The notes under the pieces are model-generated. The model was given only the letters and a program-made list of their open reading frames with translations, made no database searches and was not told where the DNA came from. The position numbers were made by a program, and so were the translations under genes. DNA of 64,000 nucleotides. Source: an uncultured Aquiluna sp. GTDB taxonomy: Bacteria; Actinomycetota; Actinomycetes; Actinomycetales; Microbacteriaceae. The stretch spans positions 1 to 64,000 of the forward strand of contig CAJJAJ010000010.1 of NCBI GenBank assembly GCA_905182225.1, written 5' to 3'. Shown in pieces: positions 29,800 to 41,312 of this stretch (position 1 is its first letter; every line of letters begins with the position of its first letter).

Positions 29800-31080
29800 C
29801 TACCTAGTTTCTAGTCCGACGTAAAGCGGGAAGGCTTCGGTCAGAACTCTAACTCTTGCTTTCAATGCGGGTAAATCAGCACCTGGAATGAGAGCGTGAG
29901 CGATGATGTCGCCAACCTCAACGAATTCTTCGTCGCCGAAGCCTCTGCTTGCTAGAGCCGCAGTACCAATGCGTACCCCGGAGGTCACCATTGGCGGCCT
30001 AGGGTCGTTAGGAACTGAGTTCTTGTTCACTGTCACACCGGCCTCGTGCAATAGGTTCTCGGCCATTTGACCGTCAACCTCAGAGTTCCTAAGATCAACA
30101 AGCACCAAGTGAACATCGGTGCCGCCAGTCAACACTGAAACTCCGGCCCCAGTGACATCGGCTTGGTTCAGCCTGTCTGCAATAATTCGCGCACCAGAAA
30201 TGGTTCGTTCTTGACGCTCTCGAAACTCCGGCTGCATAGCTGCCTTGAATGCGACGGCCTTGCCGGCAATTACGTGCATCAATGGCCCACCCTGCTGTCC
30301 AGGGAAAACAGCGGAGTCAATCTTCTTTGCCCACTCCTGCTTGCAAAGAATGAGACCGGAGCGGGGACCGCCAAGGGTCTTGTGAACGGTGGTGGAAATT
30401 ACATCGGCGTAAGGAACTGGGCTTGGGTGAACTCCGGCAGCAACAAGGCCTGCGAAGTGAGCCATGTCCACCCACAACTTGGCGCCAACCTCATCGGCGA
30501 TTGCCCTGAATGCCGCAAAATCTAGATGCCTTGAGTATGCCGACCACCCCGCAATCAGAACTGCCGGCTTTACCTCTATTGCTCGCTGACGAACGGTCTC
30601 CATGTCAATCAGATGTGTCTCTGAATCTAGCTCGTATGAGTGCCCCTCATACATGCGTCCCGAGAAGTTCAGCTTCATGCCGTGAGTCAAGTGACCGCCG
30701 TGAGCGAGGTTTAGGCCCAAGATACGATCTCCCGGACTCGCCAGTGCCATGAGTACTGCCGCATTTGCCGAGGCACCGGAGTGAGGCTGAACGTTCGCGT
30801 GTTCCGCGCCAAACAATTCCTTTGCACGCTCTCTTGCAAGATCCTCTGCAATGTCTACCGCTTCACAGCCGCCGTAGTAACGCTTGCCCGGATAACCCTC
30901 AGCGTACTTATTGGTGAGGACTGAACCCTGGGTTTCTAAAATTGCAGCGGAGACAAAGTTCTCGCTCGCAATCATTTCCAAGGTGTGGCGTTGACGATCA
31001 AGCTCCTGCTGCAAAACCGCGGCAATTTCCGGATCAACTTCGCTTAGCGGGGACATAAATTTCACTGAATGAGTAAGCAT
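29800..31080 (-). CDS. glyA: Serine hydroxymethyltransferase
   Basis: LEMIASENF and [15 protein letters not shown]-lysine motif. Confidence 0.96.
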   Translation of the reverse strand: MLTHSVKFMSPLSEVDPEIAAVLQQELDRQRHTLEMIASENFVSAAILETQGSVLTNKYAEGYPGKRYYGGCEAVDIAEDLARERAKELFGAEHANVQPHSGASANAAVLMALASPGDRILGLNLAHGGHLTHGMKLNFSGRMYEGHSYELDSETHLIDMETVRQRAIEVKPAVLIAGWSAYSRHLDFAAFRAIADEVGAKLWVDMAHFAGLVAAGVHPSPVPYADVISTTVHKTLGGPRSGLILCKQEWAKKIDSAVFPGQQGGPLMHVIAGKAVAFKAAMQPEFRERQERTISGARIIADRLNQADVTGAGVSVLTGGTDVHLVLVDLRNSEVDGQMAENLLHEAGVTVNKNSVPNDPRPPMVTSGVRIGTAALASRGFGDEEFVEVGDIIAHALIPGADLPALKARVRVLTEAFPLYVGLETR

Positions 31081-31138
31081 CTTTCAACTTTATCAGAGTT
31101 ATTTCGGTCGGACTGGTAGGCGCCAATAGTATTGAGGA

Positions 31139-31996
31139 ATGCAAGCTGCCAAAGAACATTGGGTTCTGACTTTTATCTGCCCAGACCGACCAGGCATAGT
31201 CCACGCAATCTCCGGAGCCGTGGTTGCTGCCGTTGGAAACATTACCGAGAGCCAGCAGTTCACCTCACAGGACACTGGCCGCTTTTTTATGAGACTGCAG
31301 ATTGAAGCGGACATAACAAAGGCAGACTTTGAAAAACAATTTGAAGCCATAGCCGAGACTTTTCAGATGCAATACGTGCTTGACCATGTAGACAGGCCCA
31401 TGCGGACTCTCGTCTTAGTTACCAAAGCCGATCACTGCCTAAATGACCTTCTCTACCGTCAGCGCGCTGGGCAAATTGCAATCGAAATCCCTAAAGTCTT
31501 TGGCAACTCTGACGACCTACAAGAGTTAGCTAGTTTTTTTGGAGTTGATTTTGAATCCCTCCCAACTAACAACCTCAGCGATAAGGCCGACTTCGAAAAA
31601 CGATTGCGTGAAATTATTATTGAACACGACATCGAACTTATTGTTCTGGCTCGTTACATGCAGATTCTTTCCGCCGAATTCTGTGAGGAGTTTGCTGGAA
31701 AGATAATAAACATCCACCACTCATTCTTGCCGGGCTTTAAAGGCGCCAACCCATACGCCCAGGCTCATGCTCGAGGCGTGAAGCTCATCGGTGCGACCGC
31801 CCACTTTGTGACCGAAGATCTCGATGAAGGTCCGATCATTGAACAAAACGTGACCAGAGTTGAACATGCATCCACCAAGTCACACTTGGTTCAGATCGGC
31901 CAAGACGTGGAATCCAAGACCCTTACCCAAGCAGTTCGCTGGTTTGCCGAGCATCGAGTGCTACTTGATGGTCAACGCACCATCATCTTCCGATAA
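31139..31996 (+). CDS. purU: Formyltetrahydrofolate deformylase
   Basis: N-terminal ACT-like CPDRPGIVHAIS; formyltransferase-like INIHHSFLPGFKGANPY. Confidence 0.93.
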   Translation: MQAAKEHWVLTFICPDRPGIVHAISGAVVAAVGNITESQQFTSQDTGRFFMRLQIEADITKADFEKQFEAIAETFQMQYVLDHVDRPMRTLVLVTKADHCLNDLLYRQRAGQIAIEIPKVFGNSDDLQELASFFGVDFESLPTNNLSDKADFEKRLREIIIEHDIELIVLARYMQILSAEFCEEFAGKIINIHHSFLPGFKGANPYAQAHARGVKLIGATAHFVTEDLDEGPIIEQNVTRVEHASTKSHLVQIGQDVESKTLTQAVRWFAEHRVLLDGQRTIIFR

Positions 31997-34167
31997 ACGG
32001 TAAAAGCCAAGACTGCTGCTACCGCTCCACCCGCCAACCAAGGCGAAATCCGAGCAACAGAGTCTGGTTCCGCAGGTTTTTGATCTCCCGAAGCCAACTC
32101 AGCTACGTAGGTTGACTGTGCAGGTGTTTCGGCTCGATCAGGTAACTCCTCTTCGTCATTCGTCAGTGTGGCTTCGTTTTCAAGCTCTTGAGGCTCAGGC
32201 TCAGGGGTCACGAGAGGTGGCTTAGATGCGATTGGCGATGAGACAGCTTCGCTCGACCGAGTTGGAACCGTGGCGACCGCTTTGGGCGGTGACTCTTTTT
32301 CAATTGGAATGACCTCTGCACTTTCAACAAACTCCAGAATTTCTTCAACCATCTCTTGGTCTATAAACCCAGGCGCCTCAATCGGTGATTGGATGTCATC
32401 CGGGAGCCCTGGCGCTAGTTGACTCGGAATCTGTAACGCGGGTTGCCGAGGAGCCACCTCCAGCGCCGGCTCTGGTGTTGCTGGCATTGGTTCTGGGGTT
32501 GGTTCCGGGATTGGCACTGCGGCAACAAGTGTTAGTTCGAGAACTTTGTCGATAGCTGGACCTGAGTTTCCCGCCGAATCAATCAAGGAAAATGCCGCTA
32601 ATTTCCAGCTCATGCTCCCAGGCGCGCAGCCAGTATATTCGAAGGTTATTTCTCCTTCTGCAGATGTTGTCATTGGAAGGCAACTTATTTCATCGGCGAG
32701 AAATTCGACAGCGGCGTCTTCAACTAGAGAATCGTCGTGTCTGAGCAAAATTACCAAGTTAAAGTTGCCGTCTATCTCGGTGATTTCGGGCTCGAGCCAT
32801 TGCGCTGTCGGAGCGATTGTGTCCCTTGACAGTTCAAGGACAGCAGGTTCGGAAGGACCTAGATTACCCATTGAGTCAGTCACAACGTTTGACGCAAGAG
32901 TGATTGTGATATCGCCCTCCTGGCAATCGTTCAGGCTTAGCCTTTGGTTCAGAAGCACAGTTTCGTCACATCCTGTGACAAGAATGTCATCCGAGGACAA
33001 ACCGGAATTATCCTCACTGCCAACAAGGTCAAACACGTAGTCGTGATCAGCAGAAATAATTTGTTCGAAGGCGTACTCCGGGCCAATTAGGTCAAGCTCG
33101 ATCTGCAGCGAGGCACTCGTGTCATCAACTAGCAAAGCGGCGGCTTCAGGTGCCAGAGCGGCTTGAAAGGGCGAGTCGACGCAGCTCTGAATTTGAAAGA
33201 CATAAGTTGATCCAGTTAATTCGGGTTCGCTTACGATGCAGGCAGTGTCAACGATCTCCAGATGGGTCGAGTCGGGACTAAAGCTACCCTCTACCTCCAT
33301 GTTGATCGAAACCTCGTTATTACTTAGCTGGGTGCCAGCAAACAAAGTGATTATCGAAGGAGCCTGATACCGAATGACCACTCGACCCGCTGCATTCTGG
33401 ACTCCTGCTTGATGGTTGATGTTGGTCACTAGAGACGTGTTTGCATATGAAGATCCACCTCCGCCGCCTCCGGCATCAGCGCAACAAGAGTCGTCATCCG
33501 CTCCACCACCACCGCCACCGAACCAACCGCCGCCGCCACCGCCGCCACCGGCGTTCCAGCTGCTACCTCCAGTTCCTCCAATCCCAAAACCACCGGGTTG
33601 TGCCGAACTGCCGCCGTTAGAGGCACCCGCGGAACCCCCAGAGCTTTCCCGACCGCCGCCGCCTCCGGAACCTTGTCCCGATCCACCGTTCTCGGCGACT
33701 AGGTTTCCACCGGGACCTCCAGCAGCTCCGGCATAGCCGCCGCCACCTCCGCCGCCTCCGGCCACAACAATCCGATCATTTAGGTTCGTACCGGAGCGAA
33801 TGTCGCTGGCCCCTCCACCGGAACCCTCGTTGCCCCTGGAGCCTCCGGCCCGGCCCCCTCCGTTATAACCGCCCGGAGCCTCGGCATTAATCACGCCCTC
33901 GCCGCCCACAAGCACCCAGAACCCAGTCGGTGAGTTTATGAACTCGCCGGTTACGCGGCCGCCCATGCCGCCTCTTCCTCCGGCCGCTCCACTGATTTCG
34001 AAGGAAACGTTTTTGGCGCCGTCAGGGACCGTGAAGTACTCTGCGTTACCGGTGTATTCAAAGACCAATTCGCAGATTCCGTCTGGACATTCTTCGGCTT
34101 GAGCGGGCACAGCTCCAAAAGCTATTGAAGAGCAAAAAGTAAGGGCTAATAATGATCGAAGTTTCAT
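31972..34167 (-). CDS. Secreted membrane-anchored surface protein: ALK/LTK-like glycine-rich domain, Ig-like repeats, Pro/Glu-rich stalk, C-terminal TM
   Basis: Signal peptide MKLRSLLALTFCSSIAFGAVPAQAEE; GGGASDIR motif in a long Gly tract; Ig-like units with paired Cys; TM WLAGGAVAAVLAFTVYRKMMVR. Confidence 0.82.
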   Translation of the reverse strand: MKLRSLLALTFCSSIAFGAVPAQAEECPDGICELVFEYTGNAEYFTVPDGAKNVSFEISGAAGGRGGMGGRVTGEFINSPTGFWVLVGGEGVINAEAPGGYNGGGRAGGSRGNEGSGGGASDIRSGTNLNDRIVVAGGGGGGGGYAGAAGGPGGNLVAENGGSGQGSGGGGGRESSGGSAGASNGGSSAQPGGFGIGGTGGSSWNAGGGGGGGGWFGGGGGGADDDSCCADAGGGGGGSSYANTSLVTNINHQAGVQNAAGRVVIRYQAPSIITLFAGTQLSNNEVSINMEVEGSFSPDSTHLEIVDTACIVSEPELTGSTYVFQIQSCVDSPFQAALAPEAAALLVDDTSASLQIELDLIGPEYAFEQIISADHDYVFDLVGSEDNSGLSSDDILVTGCDETVLLNQRLSLNDCQEGDITITLASNVVTDSMGNLGPSEPAVLELSRDTIAPTAQWLEPEITEIDGNFNLVILLRHDDSLVEDAAVEFLADEISCLPMTTSAEGEITFEYTGCAPGSMSWKLAAFSLIDSAGNSGPAIDKVLELTLVAAVPIPEPTPEPMPATPEPALEVAPRQPALQIPSQLAPGLPDDIQSPIEAPGFIDQEMVEEILEFVESAEVIPIEKESPPKAVATVPTRSSEAVSSPIASKPPLVTPEPEPQELENEATLTNDEEELPDRAETPAQSTYVAELASGDQKPAEPDSVARISPWLAGGAVAAVLAFTVYRKMMVR

Positions 34168-34179
34168 GCCACACAAACT

Positions 34180-34211
34180 AAAACTCCCCGCAGTTTCCTG
34201 CAGGGAGTTTT
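34180..34211 (-). terminator. Intrinsic terminator downstream of icd
   Basis: Minus strand aaaactccctgcag-gaaa-ctgcggggagtttt: 14-bp stem (one G-T pair) with GAAA tetraloop. Confidence 0.8.
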
Positions 34212-34237
34212 CCACAAGCCGCCAGCGGCCTGGTTAT

Positions 34238-35455
34238 TTAGGCCATTTTTGACTGAAGGTTCTCGGCAATAGATGCCATGAACTCATCGGTTGACTGCCA
34301 AGGTTGATCTTTTCCAACCAATGCAGCCAAATCCTTTGTCATTTTTCCAGACTCAACCGTTTCGATAATTACATCTTCAAGAACCTGCGCGAACTCTGCC
34401 ACCTCAGGGGTGTTATCCAGTTTTGCTCGATGCATCAGGCCTCTTGTCCAGGCAAAGATTGATGCAATTGGGTTGGTAGAGGTCTTGTTGCCCTGTTGCC
34501 ACTGGCGGTAATGACGAGTCACAGTTCCGTGAGCAGCCTCGGCCAGTGCTGTCTTGCCATCTGGGGTTGTTAGCACCGAGGTCATTAGACCCAAAGAGCC
34601 AAAGCCCTGAGCCACGGTGTCGGACTGGACGTCACCGTCGTAATTCTTACAGGCCCAAACGTATCCGCCTTCCCACTTCAAGCAAGCCGCAACCATGTCG
34701 TCGATTAGACGGTGCTCGTAGGTGAGGCCAGCTTTTTCAAACCTGTCCTTGTACTCGGCGTTGAAAACATCCTCGAAGGCGTCCTTGAACGCTCCGTCAT
34801 AGGCCTTCAAAATTGTGTTCTTCGTTGACATGTAGACCGGATAGTTCCGAGCAAGGCCGTAGTTGAAGGAGGCTCTTGCAAAATCACGAATGGAACTCAT
34901 GTAGTTATACATTCCCATTGCAACTCCGCCGTCCTCCGGGAAGTCCGCAATTGTTAACACCTGCGGCTCTGAGCCATCAGCTGGGGCCCAAGTCATGGTG
35001 ACTTTACCCTTGCCGGGTATTTTGATGTCTGTGGCCTTGTACTGGTCACCGTGTGCGTGACGACCAATGATAATTGGCTTGGTCCAACCCGGGACTAGCC
35101 TTGGAACGTTTGAGATGATAATTGGCTCGCGAAATACCACGCCGTCAAGGATGTTTCGAATGGTTCCGTTCGGAGAACGCCACATTTTTTTCAAACCGAA
35201 TTCGACCACTCGGTCTTCATCCGGAGTAATCGTTGCGCACTTGACCCCAACGCCGTACTTCTTGATGGCGTGAGCTGCATCAATGGTGATCTGATCGTCA
35301 GTCGCATCTCGATTTTCAACCGATAGGTCGTAATACTCCAGGTCAATATCCAGGTAGGGAAGAATCAGCTTGTCCTTGATGTCCTGCCAGATGATGCGAG
35401 TCATTTCGTCGCCGTCTAGCTCAACAACTTTTCCAACAACACTGATTTTGTTCAT
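34238..35455 (-). CDS. icd: NADP-dependent isocitrate dehydrogenase
   Basis: [34 protein letters not shown] and [11 protein letters not shown] motifs. Confidence 0.95.
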   Translation of the reverse strand: MNKISVVGKVVELDGDEMTRIIWQDIKDKLILPYLDIDLEYYDLSVENRDATDDQITIDAAHAIKKYGVGVKCATITPDEDRVVEFGLKKMWRSPNGTIRNILDGVVFREPIIISNVPRLVPGWTKPIIIGRHAHGDQYKATDIKIPGKGKVTMTWAPADGSEPQVLTIADFPEDGGVAMGMYNYMSSIRDFARASFNYGLARNYPVYMSTKNTILKAYDGAFKDAFEDVFNAEYKDRFEKAGLTYEHRLIDDMVAACLKWEGGYVWACKNYDGDVQSDTVAQGFGSLGLMTSVLTTPDGKTALAEAAHGTVTRHYRQWQQGNKTSTNPIASIFAWTRGLMHRAKLDNTPEVAEFAQVLEDVIIETVESGKMTKDLAALVGKDQPWQSTDEFMASIAENLQSKMA

Positions 35456-35527
35456 TACTCTCCTGATTAAGCGCGTGAATCGGGCCTAAATGACCGTCCC
35501 TAGCCTATCGGTTTCAGTCAATGAGCC

Positions 35528-37333
35528 CTAAACCAGAGAATCTTTCCAGGATTTGTAGAGCTTCGAGAATTTACCTCCCGAGGCCACTAGCTGCGCCGGT
35601 GAACCGTCCTCAATAATTCTCCCGTGCTCCATTACCAAAACACGATCTGCTATCGAAACCGTTGAGAGTCGATGTGCGATGATCACGGCGGTCCGACCCG
35701 CAAGCAGTGTCTTTAGACCTAGTTGCACCATTGCCTCCGAGGGTATGTCCAAGGAAGAAGTTGCCTCGTCGAGAATCAAGACTGCAGGGTCCGCAAGGAA
35801 TGCACGTGCAAACGAGATCAACTGGCGTTGGCCGCTGGAAACCCTGCCGCCGCGCTTATTGACATCCGTCTCGTAGCCGAAGGGCAGTTCCAGAATAAAT
35901 TCGTGCGCTCCCACTGCCTTGGCGGCCTTAACCACATCATCCATCGATGCACCCGGGCGCCCTAGCTGAATGTTCTGCGCTACCGATCCGGTAAACAGGT
36001 ATGCCTCCTGAGTCACCATCACTACCTTTTGACGCAGATTCACATTCGAAATGTCTCTGAGGTCGTAATCGTCAAGCCGAACAACACCTTCGCTCGGATC
36101 ATAGAACCTTGAAATGAGTTTTGCAAGAGTTGACTTACCAGCACCAGTGGTGCCGACGAGAGCGATAGTTTGGCCACCGGGGATATCCAGCGAGAACGGG
36201 TGCAGCACGACATCACCGGTGTCGTACTGAAACTTCACCTTGTCAAAAATTAAACCGCCCTTGATGTTCTTTAGATCAACCGGGTTCTCAGGATCTGGAA
36301 CCGAAGGCTCTTCTTGCAGCACGCCGGAAATTTTCTCAAGAGCAGCAGAAGCCGACTGATAGGAGTTGTAGAAAATTGCAATCTGTTCCATCGGGTCAAA
36401 AAACCTCCTGGCGTAAAGAATTGCTGCCGTCAAAACCCCTATGCCCAAAGTTCCGTCGAGCACCCGGAATCCACCCACGAGCAAGATTGCAGCAACGGTC
36501 GCGTTGCCGATCAATATCAATGCTGGATCGTAAATTCCAAAAAGTTGAATCAGTCTTGCGTTCAATAGCCGGTACTTTTCCACCAGGCCACCAAAGTGCT
36601 TCTCATTGCGCCCCTCCTTGCGGAAAGCCTTAACCGCGCGAATACCGGTCATGGTCTCGACAAAGTTTTGAATCAAGGTTGAAGATGCAACCCGCTGCGC
36701 CCTAAAGCCTCGGTTTGTGTTTATCTGAAACCACCTAGTCACAATCGCAAGTGGAATCCCTGCAGCCATAAGAACAAGGAAGCTAATTGGATCAAGGATC
36801 AAGAGCGCACCAGCGGTGAATACCATGAAGAAGATTCCAACGACTAGCTCTCCTAAGCCACCAGACAGTAGTTCGGAAATTGACTCTAGGTCCGAGGTCT
36901 GCCTCGCGATCACACGCCCCGCGGTGTAGCGCTCGTGGAACTCAACTGACAGCTTTTGTGTGTGGATGAACATTCTGTTCCGCAGGGCAAGCAGCATGGA
37001 CTGAGCGATTTTTGCCGTAAGAATCATGAAGTAATAAACCATCAGTGCACTGAAAGCTGCGGCTCCCAGATACAGCAGAATTACCATCCAGAGCGGATAA
37101 AAGTCGTCTTCAATGGCCCTCGGGAGCGCCCAGTCAATCGCGAAAGCTATGAGCGCTGGCCCCGCGACCCTGAGCGTCGTGGAGATAAAAATCATTGCCA
37201 CCGCGAGCCAAAGCCTCGCGCGGAGTGGGAGCAACAACGAACCCAGAAGCAATCTGGATCGCTGTCTAATGAACCTAGATTCAGTTTTGGTTAGATCCGT
37301 TCTTTCTTCGTTATTAGTGCCGTAAAGACTCAT
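35528..37333 (-). CDS. ABC exporter half-transporter, canonical NBD
   Basis: [32 protein letters not shown]. Confidence 0.92.
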   Translation of the reverse strand: MSLYGTNNEERTDLTKTESRFIRQRSRLLLGSLLLPLRARLWLAVAMIFISTTLRVAGPALIAFAIDWALPRAIEDDFYPLWMVILLYLGAAAFSALMVYYFMILTAKIAQSMLLALRNRMFIHTQKLSVEFHERYTAGRVIARQTSDLESISELLSGGLGELVVGIFFMVFTAGALLILDPISFLVLMAAGIPLAIVTRWFQINTNRGFRAQRVASSTLIQNFVETMTGIRAVKAFRKEGRNEKHFGGLVEKYRLLNARLIQLFGIYDPALILIGNATVAAILLVGGFRVLDGTLGIGVLTAAILYARRFFDPMEQIAIFYNSYQSASAALEKISGVLQEEPSVPDPENPVDLKNIKGGLIFDKVKFQYDTGDVVLHPFSLDIPGGQTIALVGTTGAGKSTLAKLISRFYDPSEGVVRLDDYDLRDISNVNLRQKVVMVTQEAYLFTGSVAQNIQLGRPGASMDDVVKAAKAVGAHEFILELPFGYETDVNKRGGRVSSGQRQLISFARAFLADPAVLILDEATSSLDIPSEAMVQLGLKTLLAGRTAVIIAHRLSTVSIADRVLVMEHGRIIEDGSPAQLVASGGKFSKLYKSWKDSLV

Positions 37334-39105
37334 ACGTTCACCTCGCGCTCTTTCTGGTCAGTGTCCAGAGAGGTAATGACGTGGCGGTATTCGGTGCTGG
37401 TGTCTAGTAGTTCGCGATGAGTTCCGAAGGCAATAATCTTGCCACCTTGCATCAGAGCTACCTTGTCGGCCAACATCACCGTCGAAGGTCGGTGAGCGAC
37501 TATGAGGGCGGTGGTTGATTTCAGAACATGTCGAAGCGCATCCTCAACCATCGCCTCGGTGTCGACATCCACAGCAGACAATGGATCATCCAAAACCAAG
37601 ATCTTAGGTTTTGCCGCCACCGCTCTTGCCAATGCCAGTCGCTGACGCTGACCCCCGGAAAGGCTGAGACCTTCATCGCCGATTGGCGTATCAAGACCCT
37701 TTGGTAAATCGTATGCAAACTGCGCCTGGGCAATCTCGAGGGCCTGTTTTAGATCATCCTCGCTTTGATCTTTATTACCCAGGAGAACGTTGTCACGGAC
37801 ACTGGATGAGAAAAGAGTGGCGTCCTCAAAAGCCATTGCGATGTTGGACCTAAGGTCGGCTCGAGTCAAATCTCTAATGTCGACCCCATCGATAGTTATC
37901 GAGCCGCCGGTTACCTCATACAACCTTGTTGTTAGAGCCGTCAGGGTTGTCTTGCCACTTCCGGTGAGCCCAATAAGTGCTACCGACTGACCCGGCTCTA
38001 TTCGAAGGCTGACGCCATCCACCAAGTCGCGGTTCTTCGGATCAGCATCCGGGTAGTGAAAGTGGACGTCGTGAAACTCAAGTAGCCCCTTGGGCTCCAT
38101 TATTGTCTTGCGGGAAACCGGATCAGCAATTAGGTCCGGCTCATCCAGAACTTCGAAGATTCTCGTTGTGGCAGTCTTCGCCTCTAGCGTCATGCCCAGC
38201 AAGAATCCAAGAGACTCAGTTGGCCAACGAAGAACCATTGCGGTTGCAACAAAAGCCACCAGTGTTCCAACGGTCATTTCACCGTTAGCCGTGAACCAAA
38301 TCCCGGCCAGTAGAGCCAGGCCAAGAGCAAATTCGGGAATCATAATTAGGTACAGCCAAATGTTTGCGACGGCCTTGGCCTTGCTAATTTCTGTGTTCCT
38401 GAGTTCCGAAGCCTGGGTTGCAAATTGGTCAGCTGCAAAACCGCCACGACCAAAGGCCTTAAGAACCCTGACGCCGTGAACAGATTCTTCTACCCTTGTT
38501 GCCAGGTCCCCCGACTGATCCTGAGCCAGCCTGGCAATAGTGCCGAAACCGCGCTCAAAGCGGAATCCAATGAGCCAAATCGGAATCGATGCAACCGAAA
38601 AAATAAGCCCCAACCAGAAGTTGTAAGTGAACAGAATCAGTAGTCCAACCACCAATGTGATGAAGTTCGCTATCAACAGCACAATTCCAAAGCTGAGCCA
38701 ACGTCTAATTAGGCCTAGGTCAGCAACCGCCCTGGAAAGTAACTGCCCCGATGGCCAGCGATCATGAAATGCAACTGGCAAATCTTGAAGCTTGGCGAAC
38801 AATGTGTTGCGCATGTCGGCCTCGACGAATGTTCCGGGAGTCAGAACCAACCAACGCCTGAGAAGTACTAGAGCCGCCTCTAAAACACCGAGCAAGAGAA
38901 TCAAACCGACAGCCGGTAGCAATGCGCCCCGACCGCCGTCCACCAGTGAGTTCACCAGTGACTGCAAAAATTGCGGGATTGAAAGAGCAATCATGTGGGC
39001 GCCGATTGCAGCGAGTATGCCAAGGCCCATGCGCCAGAGTGCCCGTCTTGCAAATGGGACCAGTCGCCAAAGGGTTTTTATAGTCCCCATTTCAGCCTGC
39101 TGCAT
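37330..39105 (-). CDS. ABC exporter half-transporter, degenerate NBD
   Basis: [22 protein letters not shown], Walker [12 protein letters not shown]; start at ATG behind GGAGAG; overlaps the next gene by 4 nt. Confidence 0.9.
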   Translation of the reverse strand: MQQAEMGTIKTLWRLVPFARRALWRMGLGILAAIGAHMIALSIPQFLQSLVNSLVDGGRGALLPAVGLILLLGVLEAALVLLRRWLVLTPGTFVEADMRNTLFAKLQDLPVAFHDRWPSGQLLSRAVADLGLIRRWLSFGIVLLIANFITLVVGLLILFTYNFWLGLIFSVASIPIWLIGFRFERGFGTIARLAQDQSGDLATRVEESVHGVRVLKAFGRGGFAADQFATQASELRNTEISKAKAVANIWLYLIMIPEFALGLALLAGIWFTANGEMTVGTLVAFVATAMVLRWPTESLGFLLGMTLEAKTATTRIFEVLDEPDLIADPVSRKTIMEPKGLLEFHDVHFHYPDADPKNRDLVDGVSLRIEPGQSVALIGLTGSGKTTLTALTTRLYEVTGGSITIDGVDIRDLTRADLRSNIAMAFEDATLFSSSVRDNVLLGNKDQSEDDLKQALEIAQAQFAYDLPKGLDTPIGDEGLSLSGGQRQRLALARAVAAKPKILVLDDPLSAVDVDTEAMVEDALRHVLKSTTALIVAHRPSTVMLADKVALMQGGKIIAFGTHRELLDTSTEYRHVITSLDTDQKEREVNV

Positions 39106-39172
39106 AGCTCTCTCCGAGGTAATTCTGGCCAAGCGGCCTTTCTCGTAAACATCTGATGCGCTTTGATTATTT

Positions 39173-40714
39173 CTAGTGGAAAAAATGTCTTTCGCCCGTA
39201 AAGTACATGCTAATACCGGCCTTGCTAGCTGCGGCAATCACTTCCTCGTCTCGGACGCTACCACCCGGCTGGACTACTGCCAAAACCCCCGCGTCTATGA
39301 GAACCTGAAGACCGTCGGCGAATGGGAAAAACGCGTCGGAGGCTGCGACTGAACCCACCACTCTGTCTCCAGCCCTTGCAACCGCGAGCCTGCAAGAATC
39401 CAGCCTGTTGACCTGACCCATGCCGATCCCAACGGCGGACTGATTTTTAGCTAGCAAAATCGCGTTGGATTTCACTGACCGGCAAGCGATCCATGCAAAC
39501 TCTAAATCGAGCATCTGCGAGGCATCGACACTCTTGCCAGCGACCAATTGCCAGTTCTGAGTATTCAGGCCTTCGAATCCGTCTGAATCCTGAACAAGCA
39601 TGCCGCCGGAGACCTGACGAATATCTAATGCCGCTCTGACATAAGGATTTGAAAGCTCCAAAATTCGCAAGTTCTTTTTCTTTTTCAGTATTTCAATCGC
39701 TGTCGGATTGAACGAAGGCGCAATTATGACCTCGGTGAAGACTTCGGCAACGGCTAGAGCCATTGCCTCGGTAACTTCGCTATTGGTTGCAATCACTCCT
39801 CCGAAGGCCGAAACCGGATCGGTATTGTGGGCAGCTTGATAGGCAGTTGCAACATCTGCTCCGGTAGCAATTCCGCACGGGTTGGCATGCTTGATGATCG
39901 CTACCGCGGGGGCCTGAAAATCGTAGGCTGCCCGAAGCGCTGCATCTGCATCAACAAAGTTGTTGTAACTCATCTGTTTACCAGAATGCTGAATGGCAGT
40001 CGCCACCCCTGAAGAATCACCAGCTAAATAAAGAGCTGCCGACTGATGAGAGTTTTCCCCGTATCTCAAGTCCTGATCTTTGATGAGAGAAATATTGATC
40101 GACTCCGAGGTAACCTCTTCCCCGAATTCGCGAGCCAGGAAGCTTGCAACCGCTGCGTCATAACCGGAAGTGTGAGCAAATGCCTGCTGAGCAAGTTTTT
40201 GTCGAAACTTGAGTGTCGTGCCACCGTCATCGAGCGCATCAATCAAAAGCGGGTAATTCTTTGGGTCGACAACTATCGTCACATTGGCATGGTTTTTGGC
40301 GGCAGCTCGAACCATTGCGGGTCCACCGATATCAATCTGCTCGATGGCTGCATCCCCGGTTGATCCGCTGGCAACGGTCTCAACAAAAGGGTAGAGGTTT
40401 GCAACCACTAGCTGAAAAGCTTCGATGTTTAGCTCAGCAAGCTCTTGATTGTGCTTTTCAAGTCTCAGATCAGCAAGAATGCCGCCGTGGATGGACGGAT
40501 GCAGCGTCTTCACGCGGCCATCCAGACTTTCGGGAAAGCCGGTTACTTCACTGACTTCTTGCACGGCCATACCAGCAGACGCGATTTGCTTGGCAGTGGA
40601 ACCGGTTGACACCAGCTGCACTCCAGCCGCGGTCAGAGCTGCAGCTAGCTCAATCAAGCCAGTCTTATCCGACACGGAAATTAATGCTCTTTTTATGGCC
40701 ACTACATCAGGCAT
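39173..40714 (-). CDS. purH: AICAR formyltransferase/IMP cyclohydrolase
   Basis: [13 protein letters not shown] start; KHANPCG and [10 protein letters not shown] motifs; start trimmed to [10 protein letters not shown]. Confidence 0.95.
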   Translation of the reverse strand: MPDVVAIKRALISVSDKTGLIELAAALTAAGVQLVSTGSTAKQIASAGMAVQEVSEVTGFPESLDGRVKTLHPSIHGGILADLRLEKHNQELAELNIEAFQLVVANLYPFVETVASGSTGDAAIEQIDIGGPAMVRAAAKNHANVTIVVDPKNYPLLIDALDDGGTTLKFRQKLAQQAFAHTSGYDAAVASFLAREFGEEVTSESINISLIKDQDLRYGENSHQSAALYLAGDSSGVATAIQHSGKQMSYNNFVDADAALRAAYDFQAPAVAIIKHANPCGIATGADVATAYQAAHNTDPVSAFGGVIATNSEVTEAMALAVAEVFTEVIIAPSFNPTAIEILKKKKNLRILELSNPYVRAALDIRQVSGGMLVQDSDGFEGLNTQNWQLVAGKSVDASQMLDLEFAWIACRSVKSNAILLAKNQSAVGIGMGQVNRLDSCRLAVARAGDRVVGSVAASDAFFPFADGLQVLIDAGVLAVVQPGGSVRDEEVIAAASKAGISMYFTGERHFFH

Positions 40715-41303
40715 TTTGTTCCTTTTCGGCGAGCAAGAGTGCTCCGGTTGCAATGTCCCGAACCGCTTGAACTAGCTGCTGCTGTTCCACTAGTTTAATC
40801 TGCTCATGCAAATCAATTTCTGAGATTCCAGGAGCAACTGGAATGCTGGCTTGAGTCAGTACCTTGCCGGTATCCACACCCTCATCGACTATGTGGACGG
40901 TCGCGCCAGTTACTGAAGCCCCAGCTGCCAAGGCGTCTGCAACGGCATTGGCCCCAGGAAAATCGGGCAACAAAGATGGGTGCAGATTTATCATTCTGGG
41001 CGAAAGCTTGTTAACAATGTTTGCAGGCAAGACCCTCATGAACCCGGCTAAGACAACTAGGTCTGGTTTATGGAACTCAATATTTGAAAGCAGAATCTCA
41101 GCCCAAGTTTCTCGGCTTTCAAACCCAGAAGGTTCAACAACGAAGGTCGGAACCCCAAACTCTTCGGCGTGCTCTAGGCCGGTAGCAGCCTTATCGGACC
41201 CAACCGAAACTACCTTCGCCGGATATAACGGGCTGGCCGCCGCCGTCAGAAGCGCACGAAGATTTGAGCCACCGCCTGAAATAAGCACTACGACCGAGAA
41301 CAT
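40707..41303 (-). CDS. purN: Phosphoribosylglycinamide formyltransferase
   Basis: [12 protein letters not shown] and [25 protein letters not shown] motifs. Confidence 0.94.
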   Translation of the reverse strand: MFSVVVLISGGGSNLRALLTAAASPLYPAKVVSVGSDKAATGLEHAEEFGVPTFVVEPSGFESRETWAEILLSNIEFHKPDLVVLAGFMRVLPANIVNKLSPRMINLHPSLLPDFPGANAVADALAAGASVTGATVHIVDEGVDTGKVLTQASIPVAPGISEIDLHEQIKLVEQQQLVQAVRDIATGALLLAEKEQNA

Positions 41304-41312
41304 TGCCCCAGT

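Noticed and set aside
33416-33736. Poly-proline ORF on the plus strand (PPPPPPASAQQ...)
   Set aside because: Mirror of the poly-glycine tract on the minus strand; the minus-strand protein has a signal peptide, domains and TM anchor.
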